Notes under the pieces: model-generated
What the model was told of the DNA's origin: nothing
The model's database searches: none
The model's input: the letters and a program-made list of their open reading frames with translations, nothing else
NCBI RefSeq assembly: GCF_026914185.1
Contig: NC_070565.1
Span: forward strand, 5,642,001 to 5,706,000
Direction: 5' to 3'
Source of the DNA: Puccinia triticina
Taxonomy: Eukaryota; Basidiomycota; Pucciniomycetes; Pucciniales; Pucciniaceae
DNA: 64,000 nt
Part shown: positions 11,063 to 23,300 of the stretch, piece after piece
Position numbering within the stretch: the first letter of the stretch is position 1
Layout of the letters: every line of letters begins with the position of its first letter
Made by a program: the position numbers and the translations under genes

Positions 11063-11545
11063 GCAACAATGCATCTATTACCCTAAATGTAATTAGTGCC
11101 ACTTAAACTAAATTGTAGTGTTTGTTGCTAATAATCTGGGGCTGTAATTTTTAGTGTAATACCAACCCGCTAAAACCGGCTAACACTAAATTACAGCTAA
11201 TTAGTGGCTCACTACACTAAATTAGCTGTAACTTGTAGCAAAAATTGCACTTTTTTGTCAAATCTGAGTTAGCTGTAATTGTAATAGTCTGTCTGCTACA
11301 ATTTTGTTTAGCTTAGCGGCGCTAAAAAACCGCTAAATTAGGGTATTACAGTCAAACCTGTGAAACCGCATACTTGTATGAGGGCATAACCTCCCAAACC
11401 ACATACTCATTTGGGTCCACCAAAATCTCATTTTGGCCTGTAGCTAACCCTTGTAACCACATAGCAAATTCAGTCCACCAAGGGGTATGCGGTTTCAAGG
11501 GTTTGACTGTAGATGCTAACTGTAGCGTAATAGATGCATTGTTGC
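11063..11545. mobile_element. Nested foldback element with 19-bp perfect termini
   Basis: The 19-base sequence beginning gcaacaatgc at 11,063-11,081 is repeated exactly, inverted, at 11,527-11,545. The interior 11,090-11,345 is dominated by ctaaatta/taattagc words that self-pair. A second inverted pair lies inside it (acagtcaaacc..accgcatac at 11,348 and gtatgcggtttc..gtttgactgt ending 11,510), so one small element seems inserted in another. No open frame of interest. Confidence 0.65.
11348..11510. mobile_element. Small inner MITE-like element
   Basis: A 163-bp segment whose two ends are inverted copies of about 25 bases (acagtcaaac.. and ..gtttgactgt) with a few differences. It sits inside the foldback element 11,063-11,545 near its right end. 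Non-coding. Confidence 0.55.
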
Positions 11546-11666
11546 TAGGAGGTCCACGCCTACAACCCAAAGCAGCCCTGTTCCAACCTCACCATGAAAA
11601 AACTGAGGGGACTATGTGGCAGGTGATGTGAAGCTAACACCTGTGTCCATCCAATTCCTTGGCTTT

Positions 11667-11700
11667 AAACCAAAGATAAACTTGCCATTATCTTTGGTTT
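11667..11700. repeat. Perfect 13-bp stem hairpin
   Basis: aaaccaaagataa at 11,667-11,679 pairs exactly with ttatctttggttt at 11,688-11,700 across an 8-base loop. A related but imperfect version (aaccaaagataa..tcatctttg) occurs near 13,109-13,138, so the hairpin is part of a dispersed repeat. Confidence 0.7.
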
Positions 11701-11769
11701 GGAACCAATGGGAGGGCTGAGCAGAGCTGGCCTGGGTAATAAATTCTGCCAAACAGCCCTTGGCAGAAA

Positions 11770-11835
11770 AAATTTCATAGCCTAGTGGTTTGCAGGCTAA
11801 CAGGCAGGTTGCTGGTTCAATCCCCCCTGTCCCCA
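11770..11835 (+). mobile_element. tRNA-related, SINE-like patch with A- and B-box
   Basis: The text tagcctagtggtttgcagg resembles an RNA polymerase III A box in a tRNA-Leu/Ser-like context, and 35 bases on ggttcaatccc is a good B box. The surrounding cloverleaf does not close properly, so this is not a working tRNA. It fits a tRNA-derived SINE head or tRNA relic within repeat DNA. Confidence 0.4.
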
Positions 11836-11888
11836 TCCAAGTTTTGTCCCTTTTTTCCTTTGGCTACTAGCTGAAGAAAATAATGCCA

Positions 11889-12150
11889 TTTTCTTTGGCT
11901 AAAAGCCAAATGACAGCGGAGCTGCCCGGGCCAGCTCCACTGGAGTTGGCGCGCTGGCTGGCGCTGAATGAGCTGGAATACATTGTATTGGTGTATCCAG
12001 TACATACCAACACAATGTATTGCCGTATCCAATACAAAGCAATACAATGTATTGTTGTATCCACAAAATAGCAATACCTTGTATTATGCATATCAGATAC
12101 GTACCAATACAAGAAAAATGCACATTTTTCTTTGGCTAAGAGCCAAATAA
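11889..12150. repeat. Minisatellite bounded by a repeated hairpin word
   Basis: Between about 11,978 and 12,112 the words acaatgtattg, gtatcca and accaatac alternate on both strands in irregular units of 28-35 bases. The block is bracketed by near-identical hairpin words, ctttggctaaaagccaaat at about 11,892 and ctttggctaagagccaaat at about 12,130. No coding support. Confidence 0.55.
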
Positions 12151-12317
12151 TTATAGTGCCACAGGTGCCCCATCCCCCATTTGGGGGTTAGGGGACAGTT
12201 TTTAGGGATTAGGGATTAGGGGGAATATGAAAAGAAAACTTGGGCAATACTGGTCAGAAGCGTGTGGTAACCTTGCTTTCTGCGGTTCTGACACAGCTCC
12301 TCCCAGCTAGAGATGGC

Positions 12318-13060
12318 ATTTGGCCTCCTGTTATTTTGGATAAAACAGATACCTGGCACCGCACCTGGCACCGCCTGGCTGGTGTGGGTGGTACCTGCGG
12401 TACCCGCACTGCTAAACAATCCTCATATTGCTTTGAAACCCTGAAGTAGGGTATTTAAACATCAAAAATATTATAACTAATCATCCAATATATTCCTCCT
12501 TGTCACTTGCTTTTTCAATATCTTCCAGGCCAAGGGAATCTGTTTGATTGTGTTGAACAATAAGGCTGACAATGTGCCGGATGACTTTTGCCCCTTGCTG
12601 GTGGATCTCCTGGTGAGTGGTTGAGCGACTCACTTGGGTAGTGATGTTGGCAGATTGGCTCTGAGTCACTGCTGGCACCTCAAAGGAATCTACCCCTTGT
12701 GTTTGGTGGTGGTGGCAGCAGATGGATGATGGTGGTAGTAAGCTGATTTGGCCCGCGTTTGGTGGTTGAGTGCAGGGGAGGGCAGGTTGATGACTGGTCC
12801 AATTGGAGCTTGACTATTCAGCCGGGTCTGCACTTGGGGGCGGGGTGCTACATCCAGCCACAGCAGCGGTAGTGGGAAGCAAAACGCGCTGCTGACCAGC
12901 GGTCAGCGCCCCTGGGTATATGGCGGGTACTGCTGAGGGTACCCGGGTACCTCCCTTTTGGCCTGAAAAACAGACACCAGGCACTGCCTGGCGGGTGTCT
13001 AGCTGGTGTGAGCAGTACCCGCCCGTGGGTTCTGGGTACCCCCAAACGTGTACTAAATGC
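12318..13060. repeat. Two related palindromic ggtacc-rich segments
   Basis: Segments at about 12,318-12,420 and 12,910-13,050 share the words gcctggc(t/g)gg, gtgtgggtggtacc/gtgagcagtaccc and runs of ggtacc/gggtac. Both are preceded by similar aaacaga(t/c)acc(t/a)gg(c/t)ac text. They look like two diverged copies of one repeat; the DNA between them has no supported gene. Confidence 0.45.
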
Positions 13061-14144
13061 CATCTCTACTCCCAGCTCCATCCAGCTCTGCCCTCCTATT
13101 GGTTCCAAACCAAAGATAATTGTGAATTCATCTTTGTTTTAGAACTGATGGATTAAATAGCCATGTCTCAAAGCTAACTCCAGCCTTTACTCCAACCATA
13201 CACATAGGGGAAAGTGGTAGGACCCCCTGATGATGACAAAGGGGCCATAGTTTTTCAAGGAGATTAATGTTGGAGTCACCACTGGACTTTAAACACATGT
13301 TACTGAATGTCACCTGAAACCTATTCACATCAATTTTTTTAGTGTGCCTGTGGCAGGTGCTTGTTGATCCCCTACACCAGCATCCAGTTCCCCCGGCCTC
13401 TGTACCGAGTGCCTAATCTGTGGTTTTCCTCAAGATCACCAAGCACCTTGTGTGCTTTTGTCATCCAACATTTAGGCTTTTGCCCAAATGCATAAGCAAT
13501 CTACTGAAAGCTTCCAAATTGGTAGACTGAGTGGGCTCAGTGCACGCACTGCTAGCACCAGTCATTTTAGATCCACCATGGTGTAATTATATAAGACACC
13601 ACAATGCTCTAAGTACTTCCTTCATCTTGCCATCGAGATCTGCAGGCCTCCCTGAAGTGATCTAGAGCCCAGAAAGCTAGATTTCCCTGCAAAAATCTAG
13701 ACTTTTTGGGTCTAAACCAACATTTGTGGGGGTCCCAGATTGCACAGCAAGTCCTTCACTCCAGATCTGGTTCTGCAGACCAGATGTCCACGGGAAGTCC
13801 TCCAGTATGTCACCTCCTGGACTAGCTCAACAACAGTATGTTGTGAAGCTGCGATAGGACAGAGCTGAGGGAAGTGAAGAGGGAGCAATGAAAGCATGGA
13901 ACCTCATGGAACAGAAGCTGTTAAGGTTTGCTTTGTTGAACGCCAGTGAATTAGGCTCCAGTGTATGTAAATGTATGGGATGATGTCATTGACTGGATTT
14001 GCTCAGCCAGAGAGACCAGGGCGCGAGCCCTCGAGAGCGCCGATAGCTGCCGATAGATGTCGAACAGCATAAAACCAATGACCACTTCGGCAAGTACATA
14101 ACAAACCGATTTCAGGCAAGCCATCCTCACCAAAGACATCCATC
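13061..14144. other. Intergenic upstream of MAEA/Fyv10 gene
   Basis: Up to about 13,980 the sequence is unremarkable repeat-like DNA. From about 14,000 it turns CpG-rich (gggcgcgagccctcgagagcgcc around 14,018-14,042), as expected near the promoter of the gene starting at 14,145. No other gene seen. Confidence 0.4.
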
Positions 14145-16123
14145 ATGTCCTCGCGTATCAAACATGACGACATCCTCCTACTCGAACAGCCACTCCTCAA
14201 GGTAAGCTGATGGTTGATTGCTGTCGATTCTTCTCTTGATCATCCCCCAATTGATGGAAACTGGATACTGATCGATAGACTGGCTAATAATCTGTTTGTT
14301 GTATAGGTCCCAACCGATGCACTACGTTCTTCATTACGCTCGACACAACGGGTACTCGAACGTGACTTCGATAAACTTAATACAAGTTTGAAGGAGGCCG
14401 CCGGAAGCTCCACTGTTCCGACTGATGGCAATGACCATCTATTGGCAGTCGATGTAGAAAAACGAAGCGAGACTGTCAAAGTCATTGACGGCCTTCTATC
14501 CAAAGCAAGAGGCCTCAAACGCAAAGTTAGTCCATCATCATGCTTTGAATTGCTACTTGATATAACACAAACGCCCCCCCCCTCCGATTGGCTTATAAAT
14601 AGCTCGACGACACCTACAATAATCCTCGCACTGGAATGGGGCCTTCACTCAATCGAATCAAAGCAAGAGTAGATCATCTCCAAAATTTATATTCGTCTGA
14701 ATACTCCACGGAAATTGCGGTTAGCTGTTTTGTTTTCTCTAGATTGACCATACTTGACAACCAAAATTCACTTTTTGGATTTTCATTGAACCGTTCTGGA
14801 ATAATAGTATAAGAAATTTTCTCAGACTAGATTGGATCGACATCTGGTTGATTTCATGCTTCGTTCTGGACATACCCAGTCCGCTCAATCTTTAAGTCAA
14901 GTAGCTGGCATTGAAGTCTGTAGTTCTTTATCCTCCTCCTTTTTCATCGGTAGTAGTAATATTTCTACCGTCTTTATACTGACAGCAACCTTGAGCGTGT
15001 TTGACAAAAACAAATTGCTGCTTTGCGGCTCTCATAGATGTTGACAGACGCGCCTCTTTTTTCAGAATTGGCTCGGATTGAAAAAGCTTTAACTGAGCAT
15101 AGCTGCTCAGAGGCCCTAGCATGGTGTAAAGAAAATGCAGCCGCATTGAAAAAGGCTCAAGTGAGGTTGATCACATGCGGAAACAAAATCTGCCAAAAGG
15201 CGCTGATTTGCTTTCTTCCCAGTCTCCTTTGGAATTCGAACTCCGTTATCAAGAATTTATTGAATTGGTCAAAGCTAAGAAATTCACTGAAGCAATCAGT
15301 TACAGCCAGAAACAGCTGGTTCCATGGCAAAGCACACGCCTGGCGGAGATCAGTCATGTGATGACCTTGTTAGCCTTTGATCATCGAACGAGGTGTCCAC
15401 CATATGCTGTATGTCTAATTTCTCGCCATATCTGATCGGCATTTGTAAAGGAAAGTCTGATGATGTGCGCTTTTTTCATCTGAACAACAGCGCCTGTACG
15501 ATGAGAGTCGCTGGGCAGATCTACTAGCCAGTTTCAGATCGACGCTCTTCGCCTTACTTTCCATACCCGAGCAGCCGTTTCTGCATCTGTCGCTCTCAGT
15601 GGGCTTGGCTTCCCTCAAGCTACCTGCATGTTATGCCAATTCTAAGCAACCAACAACTGCGACGATAGAGGATCTAGAGATGACCCCGCCATCATTCCAA
15701 ACTCGACTGCTAACTCCTAGTGACTTCAACAGTTCTTCATCTACGACTAACGGTCTGGGTAATGCACCCACTTCGACTCACACTCATCTCGCACCACCAT
15801 CGAATTACGATCCAAGTTTGGTCCAAAACGATCACCGAGCTTCCCCTCAGAGAAACCCGGATTGCCCGACTTGCGATCCCGCTGGACTAGGCGAATTAGC
15901 GAAGGAATGCCCCTGGTCGCATCATGTTAATTCGATCATCGTCTGCGGCCTCACCGGTAAAGTCGTCAACGACGGTGATGGACTCGCCGTCCTGCCGAAC
16001 GGCAGGGTCTATTCGCGTGATGGATTGGAACGTCTCGCATGTAAGGATGACGGGCGTGTTCGTTGTCCTAGGACCGGTCAAGTGTTTAATATCGAAGAAA
16101 TCCGCCGGGTTTACATTTCTTGA
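14145..16123 (+). CDS. FYV10: MAEA/Fyv10 (GID9) subunit of the CTLH/GID E3 ubiquitin ligase, seven exons
   Basis: Known role: pairs with Rmd5/GID2 to form the catalytic RING module of the GID/CTLH ligase; in yeast it degrades gluconeogenic enzymes. Exons 14145-14201, 14307-14525, 14603-14719, 14826-14915, 15038-15160, 15223-15408 and 15491-16123 join without a frame break into 474 residues (yeast 516, human 396). Exon 3 gives an N-terminal helix (LNRIKARVDHLQNLYSSEY). Exon 4 is the LisH motif (RLDRHLVDFMLRSGH, residues about 133-147). Exons 5-6 are the CTLH domain (EALAWCKEN, FELRYQEFIELVKAKKF). Exon 7 starts the CRA region and ends in the degenerate RING of this family (LPNGRVYSRDGLERLA, VRCPRTGQVF, final VYIS). 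The 14.7-kb tandem unit starts at codon 399, yet this copy is intact. Confidence 0.95.
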
Positions 16124-17338
16124 GATCCATCACTCACAATATTTTCACATCATATAACAGTGTTTGTTTTTGTAATTTTACTTTGACTTCAGTGTAAAAA
16201 CTTCTCATGCACCCTGTTTCAACTAGTTACAAATCTCAAGGGGTCGTTATTCAAGGTGTTCAGCTCTCTTTACAAGTTTATGAATCGCAATTTGTTTATA
16301 ACTTGCAAGGCTCATACATACATCATTATCGGATATCGATCTTTCTCGGATACATCCACTGAGAGTTGATTTTTTTTTTTCTCAAAAGAAGAGTCTGGGC
16401 CGCCGGCCGACCTTGGTTGGAAATTTCCAAAGTAGACTGGAGTAAACCTAACCTTCAGCCTAAAAAAGGAAACAGACAGCCATTCTCCTGCCATTTTGGG
16501 TGCCGTTCAACTACATAACCCTACCTTTTTTCTTTATGGCCCAGTTATACAGATGTTCAATTATCATCTTGGAACTAACAAGTTGGAGTGTCAACCCGAG
16601 CTGTGTAGTTCGCTGAGCCCACGACTCCGTCCAATGACGATGCTTGACCGGCAAATGTATCGACAAAGAGCCGGTCATCAAAGTATAACTTGACGAGCCG
16701 ACGAAACTTTACAGCATTTTACAGTACCACAGCCCAAATACATCGTCCACCAGTCCCACCCTTGTGAGTTGGCGGGCAGGGTCTCTGTGAGACAGAGACC
16801 CTATGATGTTCGCGCCAAGCTGCGATACACACCAGTGTGCCCCGACAGCCAAGTATATAGTCGCCGCTGATTACCGGCTCTAGAGGCTCCGAAATCCAAA
16901 CATATCGATTATGATGAGTGGTTTCCGATTTGAACGTCGTTGGCCCATGTCGCATCGGCTCACATCCGCGCTATATCAAATGGGTCGTCATAGACCGTCG
17001 TGGACGAAGCGGTATGAAGTTACTATACACAGTGTGGCATAGGTTAGAGTGACTCGACGCTGCATGGTCCTATATGGACTCTCAAAACACAAACTCCTAG
17101 GCATCCAGAGAATTCTTCCGCCGCTGACGACTAATAGTCAGTCATTCCTCTCGCGAATCGCTGTCTTCAATCCGATCTCACAAATTATCCTTAGAAAACA
17201 CGATTACTTCGTTAATCCTTTTATATTATTTTATCACATTCCCTCGGCCGGAATCAACTGCTGCACAGACCCTTCTGATTACTGGACCGTTGGGTACCAG
17301 CCGTTCAGAAAACAAACACCGCAATAAAGCAGCCCAAG
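16124..17338. other. Intergenic between MAEA 3' end and the secreted-protein gene
   Basis: About 1.2 kb, CpG-rich, without a supported gene. It holds a perfect hairpin (16,778-16,802) and an AT-rich patch at 17,215-17,235 that could serve the promoter of the downstream gene. It lies wholly inside the tandem unit, so all three copies of the downstream gene have the same 1.4 kb of upstream DNA. Confidence 0.5.
16778..16802. repeat. Perfect 11-bp hairpin upstream of the secreted-protein gene
   Basis: agggtctctgt pairs exactly with acagagaccct across the loop gag. It recurs unchanged at 31,520-31,544 and 46,263-46,287. It lies about 540 bases upstream of the secreted-protein start codon and has no terminator-like T tract. 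Function unknown; it could be a regulatory palindrome or a repeat remnant. Confidence 0.6.
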
Positions 17339-20300
17339 ATGATCTTTCATCCTAGGCTGCTAGCTCTTTATGGTGTACTATTGGTCATCACGCAAACGCC
17401 TGTCCAATGTTCCAGCTCAACATTGATGAAACGAACATGCGCCCCTAAAGCTCCCGAAGCTTTTCATCCGAAGTGAGTGTCCAAAAAACGCTCAGAGAAT
17501 CAAAAGTAGCACGCTGATCAGTTCGAACCTCTTGCCCTTAGATGCGGCAGACTCGCTGAACCGGCCGATTCTGAACTGTAAGTCAAGGAGATCCTAAACG
17601 TCGATAGAAATTTCCTGTGCTACAAATTGATTAATCTTTGTTATGTTACTTAGGATTTCATCACATGGGACACAGGATGAGTGCGTGTACTAAGTCGATT
17701 CAAGCCTGTTCTTATGATTCTTACATTGACTTGACCTTCTGGCGTAAATTCTGACGACCTCCAATTGAATAGTGAATCTAGGATTGGGCAGGAAATGAGC
17801 CCGGACCAATTTGATCAATTACACGCTCATGGTGACAGTGGGCCAACTTCGTAAGCAAAATATATTTGATTGGTGGTCGCAATGTAGAGGATGTTGAATG
17901 ATCTGTTTCTGACTTTTTCCAAATCAGGTCAGGGCATGTTTATGTAAAACAGAATCATGCTGAAGAAGAGATTGACAATTGGAAAACAATGTAAGTAACC
18001 TGACAGACAGCTGGAGGCTGAGTAGTCCTCCCTGGGTATTTTTTTACTAAAGTCGGGAACAATTTTAGGGAAGTTGGGCAATTTGTTACTACTGCACGTA
18101 GGGTGCTTGGATTGGACTCAGGTGGATTCACTGGTTTGCGGAAATTGTTCCAGTGAGTTTCTTAATTATAATTTGAACCTCTTCAAGCTATGAGCTAACC
18201 ACATTTCAGTATCTGTTAATCACTCTACCCGGTAAAAATTGAAATATTTGATTAGTCAACATGAATATGATGATGTCATGGAGCTCTCAGAACTGATTAC
18301 ATTGACTATAAATTGGCTCCCAAAGGCTATTCCACAGTCAGTTCCTCCTTTTTCTCCAGAGCAAAATATACTTTTACTTAATTTGTTGATTTTTTGTAGT
18401 AATCCACTTGCCAAGTCATTGGAAGGAGAAAACAGAAAGGCAGTATTGGAAGATTTGGAGAAACAATTTAAACATGTGTATGTAACTCCAAAAAATAGCT
18501 CTCACCCCAAGGATTCCAATTTTGGAGGATTAATTAATGACTTCTTAATTTTCAATTCAAAACAAGTGAGCTGTATGAAATATTACGATTCAAATTTCCA
18601 TACATATCACAAAGTACAGCAGAATCAATCCTGGAATACATTGTACAAGGTGGAATTGGCAACAATTCTGCACTTTCCTCAGGAGCCCCATGGGATTACA
18701 AAAATGTTCAGGAAGTGATCAAGAATTTTTACAAAAGAACAAGCCCACAATCTCCACATGGTGGGTCAAAGAATTCATCCAAAAATGAATAAACTTGTTT
18801 TGAACCTAATTGAGATCAATACTAAGCATCCATGAATTCTCCAATTTACTCTTAGATCAAATTTCCAAAGATCAAGACAAAGACTTTCCTCAAGTTATGT
18901 AAGTTTGATTTTTCACAGCCAAATTTTACACTAGGAGAAGTTGAGCTGAATCATGCAATTATTTCAGATTGCTAAAAAACTTTTATGCACTTGCACCCAG
19001 CCTGATTCAATTTCCATGCAAATGGAAAAATAAGTTGGAAGAATATTTAAAGTAAGTGCAAGCTTACAAAAATCCAAAATCACAATGCAGAAAATTATGC
19101 AAGTTATGTACAATCAGGATCTCATATTAGTTTTTCTATGTTTTCATTTATTTTTCAGGAAAAAAGGTTACAAGGGTCAAGACATTTTTCTTGATGAAAT
19201 GATTCAGTTGACCTTAAACTTCTTTTCAGAAAGAGGGTATACGTAGGTATATTTTCCTTTTGTAAGGGTTGTTGGTGTGATTGTGATGTCAACTGGTCAA
19301 TCTTAAAATCTAGTTATTGGAAGAAAGGTCAATCTGACTTGGATTTTATTGAGGAAATAAAACATAAGTTCCAGAACATGTATGTTTCTATTCACTTGAA
19401 TAATGTAGCAACACTGGCAAAAATTGACTGATTTTCTTATTTTCAAATAAACAATTCATGCACTAGTGACCTGGAGGTGCTCATTGATGCATTGAATCCT
19501 GATATTTTTCAATACCAGAGAAAATCTCTCAAGGAATTTGCATTGCATCATGGTGGATATACTGAAGAAAAATTCTCTGCATCTAAATTGAATCTTGATG
19601 CATACAAAAAGCTATTCGAGGATTGGAAAATCTCAAGAAGTGATTTTTTACAAAGTGGGTCATTGAATTTGCAATGATTCTTATTTTAATTCTGTGTGAT
19701 TTTTTCCCAATAACTCAATACTTTTCCCTCCAAAAAAAACAATGGAAAAATATATAAAAGTGAAAGAAGGAACTAAGTATGAAAATGTGTACCACCTGGA
19801 ACAAAATTTACTTCAGCCTCTCCAAAATGTGGAACCAGCAGAAAAAATGATGTAAGCATCCTGAAATATGAGAAGAATTTCAACATGAAGTTGATATCTT
19901 GATTGTTGCCCAATTTTAGATCATTCAAGTACTTTATCAATAAAGCAATTCAAGTTTTTGATTTGGATTTTCATAAAGAGACAAAAATGAAAGATTGGTG
20001 GTAGTATGTCACATTAGATTACCCACAAAATGCAAAACAGTATTGATTCAGTGATTGATTTTTATTTTATACATAATTAAGCTTCAAACTTGGTAAAAGT
20101 ATTGAAAAAGAGACATTGATGAACCTCTCAGAGCTTGTTGGTCATAACTTGGTTTGGTTGAAGCAAGAATTTGTGTGAGTCCTTTTGGAATTCTCATCTA
20201 TCATTTTTAAAATATTCATCACAGATCCAATATTTCCACATTGAATATGGTTCTTTGAAGGGAGCATTTCAATGCATTACTTCACAGAAGATCTATAGAG

Positions 20301-23300
20301 GAGATGGAAAATGATTTGATGAAAAAATTCAAACCTGTGTATGTGGACCTTTAAAATCCCTGTCAAAGGAAAAATTCATTCTAAACCCATTTTACTCAAT
20401 TTTGATTCTTTGATCAACAAAGAACCTTTGCTGAACATCTTGAGTTCTACTATCCTGGGATTTACCAAGACCAAACAGAATCTTTGATGACATTTGCACT
20501 AGGTCTTACTTTGGGCTATCCAAACCACTCATCCCTTGAGGATAAATGGACTCCTGATGAATTTCAGACTCTACTGAGAAATTGGAGCAATTTATCAGGC
20601 CCAGGTATGTCACATTGAGGGTTGTTTCCCAAATTTTAATTTAAGTCATTAAATTATTGATTGTAATGATCTTCCATGTTTTTTTTTTTTTCAAAAATAG
20701 GAAAAAAACATCCAAAGATGTAGGTGAACTTCTTGTCTAAACATTTTAGGGATAAATCATACTAATCTTGAACCTTCAATTGTCAATTTAAACTCTGTCA
20801 GGTCTTTGGAAGAGTACATCCCACTGTCACTCCAGGTTTTCAGCTTTCAACCTGAACATTTACAGGAAGATCTGAAACAATACCTAAAGTGATTTGCATT
20901 TGAATCTAAATAATCAAATAAAATATTGAAAAGCTAATTATATTTACTACCAGATTAATATTCCCGAAAATAAGGCTTTTTGACAAGAGAGATGAAAATC
21001 ATGGAATGTCGCTTCAAGAAATGATTCATTACACAATCCTGTGGACTGCAGAAAATAATGTGTGGGTTCCTTTTCTTGCATGCGAACCAGTTCAATTCTC
21101 TGATATAATGATCTTTTGAAACTTTTCATGGTAAAGCCACTATGGATGGGAATATTTCAGAAGGCATTTCATTTTGAATGAACAGCATCTATTATATGCA
21201 AACTTCATTGAAAAGATGTATGTATCCAATCAAAAAGTATTCTCCCTGCCCAGAAAAGAAAGAAAAAAAATATACTTGGCTGATGCAAAGATGTGTGAAA
21301 ATTTTACAACAGAAATGTGAAAGCACGTAATGAAATTATTGACTCATTACAGCCCAATCTCTCAAGAGATAAAAGGTCTTCTCTCATTTCATTTATAAGA
21401 AATAAAGGAGTATCTGATAAAGATAAGTTTTCTCTTGAAAAGCTTGACAAGCAAAAGATTCAAATTTTGATTGAAGAGTGGAAGAGAAATTCAAATATAT
21501 TACAATTCAATACAGAGAGTGAGTCAATCGGGAAATGAAAAAGGTGGCTGTATGGACTGAGTTTTATTTTTTTACATCAAATTTCAGGTGAACCACCAAA
21601 AAACAAACAAAAAATTACAAATGAGGATTACAATTTTTTTGGAAATCCTGGAGGTGTGGATGCTACAGGGTCACACAGAAAACCAGGAAATCCATATAAA
21701 GCAAGTATCCCTAGAAATCAGGATGAAAAATCAAATCCAGAAAATCCCCTGAGGAATATTTATCCAGGAAAAAATGGAAATAAAATCTACCAAGGAAATA
21801 ACATTTTACCATCACAACAAGACAAACCTATTCATTCTCAAGAAAATGTTTCATACAAATTAGGATCCTGGAGATTGAAAAATGTGGTTGGAGATTCAGA
21901 GAAAAATCCAGGTAAAGAGCCTCCAGAAAGTGAGTCAATCACATATTGCAAGTGATTAATCATAAATTTGCTAAGAATGATTGTTGATGTTCACTCTTTG
22001 TAATTCACCCAAATGAAGCTATGAACTCGAGGGAAGATAAAAGAGAAAACCACAATGGAAAGCCTTTCCAACAATACCAAGGAAGAGCCAAGTATCCTTC
22101 AAATGTTGATTCCCCACCAAAGTCTCCAAAAAAAGTAAATAATGTAAACCAACTGAGAAAACCTGTACAGCAGGTTGGGAAAAAAACAGAAGACAATTTA
22201 AAACCTTCATTGAGGCAGAAACACACAGAATTTTACCCTACACCACCCAATCAGAATATACACACAGAAAAGAAGGAGAACATGGTATACTCAGGAGTAG
22301 AGTGGGGAAACAATCACCAGGAAAAACCAAAGTCTGCGGGAAAAGGAAATGATGTAAATCAATTGAACACGCCAGTACAGCAGGTGGAAATAACAAGAAA
22401 AAAAGATTCAAACCCTTTCTTGAGGCAGCAGCACACAGAATCTTACCATACACCACCCAACCAGAATATACACATAGAAAAGAAAGATAACCTGGTATAC
22501 TCAGGAGTAGATTGGGGAAAAAATCACTGGAAAAAACAAAAGAATTCCCAAAAACCAGAACATAGGAACTCAATAAACCAACAGGAGAATGATGAAAACA
22601 TCCAAAACATGAATCAGGATAATTCAATCAAATCTCCAGAAAAGAATGAAATGAATCAGGATGAGTCAATTGAATCTCCAGAAAAGAATGAAATGAAAGC
22701 TGCTGTAGAAAAGTACAACATACGCTACAGAACAGGTAGACAGGATCAAAAAATGTAAGTTTTTCACATCAAAACAAAACAAAAACCAATTCAATACTAG
22801 GCATGTCAACTGTTATCAGATCAAAAATTAAATACTAGGAGAAAGTCCGGATTTTATTGTATTGAAAGAATACATACAATCAATATACTGGACTGTATTC
22901 AAAGGAGAATAGATGTTGAACTGATTTGGAAAATTCCTTGATTACAGATCAGTTAAGATGTTTGGTATTGTTGGAAGGCGTTTATATTTGAGCAAATATC
23001 CTGATTCCAACCAGTTTTTTGGGTATGTTGACTCTCAGATTTCTTGTTGAATCCACACATCTGCCAAGATGTTTCATTTCTAAACTTTGTGGAGAATGTA
23101 ACTGATTTTTATGATGGTTTTGCATCCTTAATTAGGCAAATTCATTCTGGTGAATTTGTGGAATTTTCAGAATTGATAGAACCTACTTTAAATTGGCTCA
23201 AAAGCCAGGGTGAATTGTAAGCCTTTCTCATTTTTATAACATCTTTCCACAAGGTGAATTTTCACTTCAATTCAATCAATTATCTCTATTTTTTCAAAGC

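Noticed and set aside
16124..17338. A structured non-coding RNA between MAEA and the secreted-protein gene
   Set aside because: Only one short hairpin is evident; no family features of snRNA, snoRNA or RNase P could be recognised by eye.
22238..22627. 129-codon minus-strand hydrophobic frame opposite the linker exon
   Set aside because: Antisense shadow of a Lys/Asn/Gln-rich exon; hydrophobicity is the expected complement of A-rich codons.
22755..22947. An extra exon inside the long intron before exon 27
   Set aside because: Open text is present (22,840-22,935), but no donor keeps phase 2. Left as intron, with some doubt.
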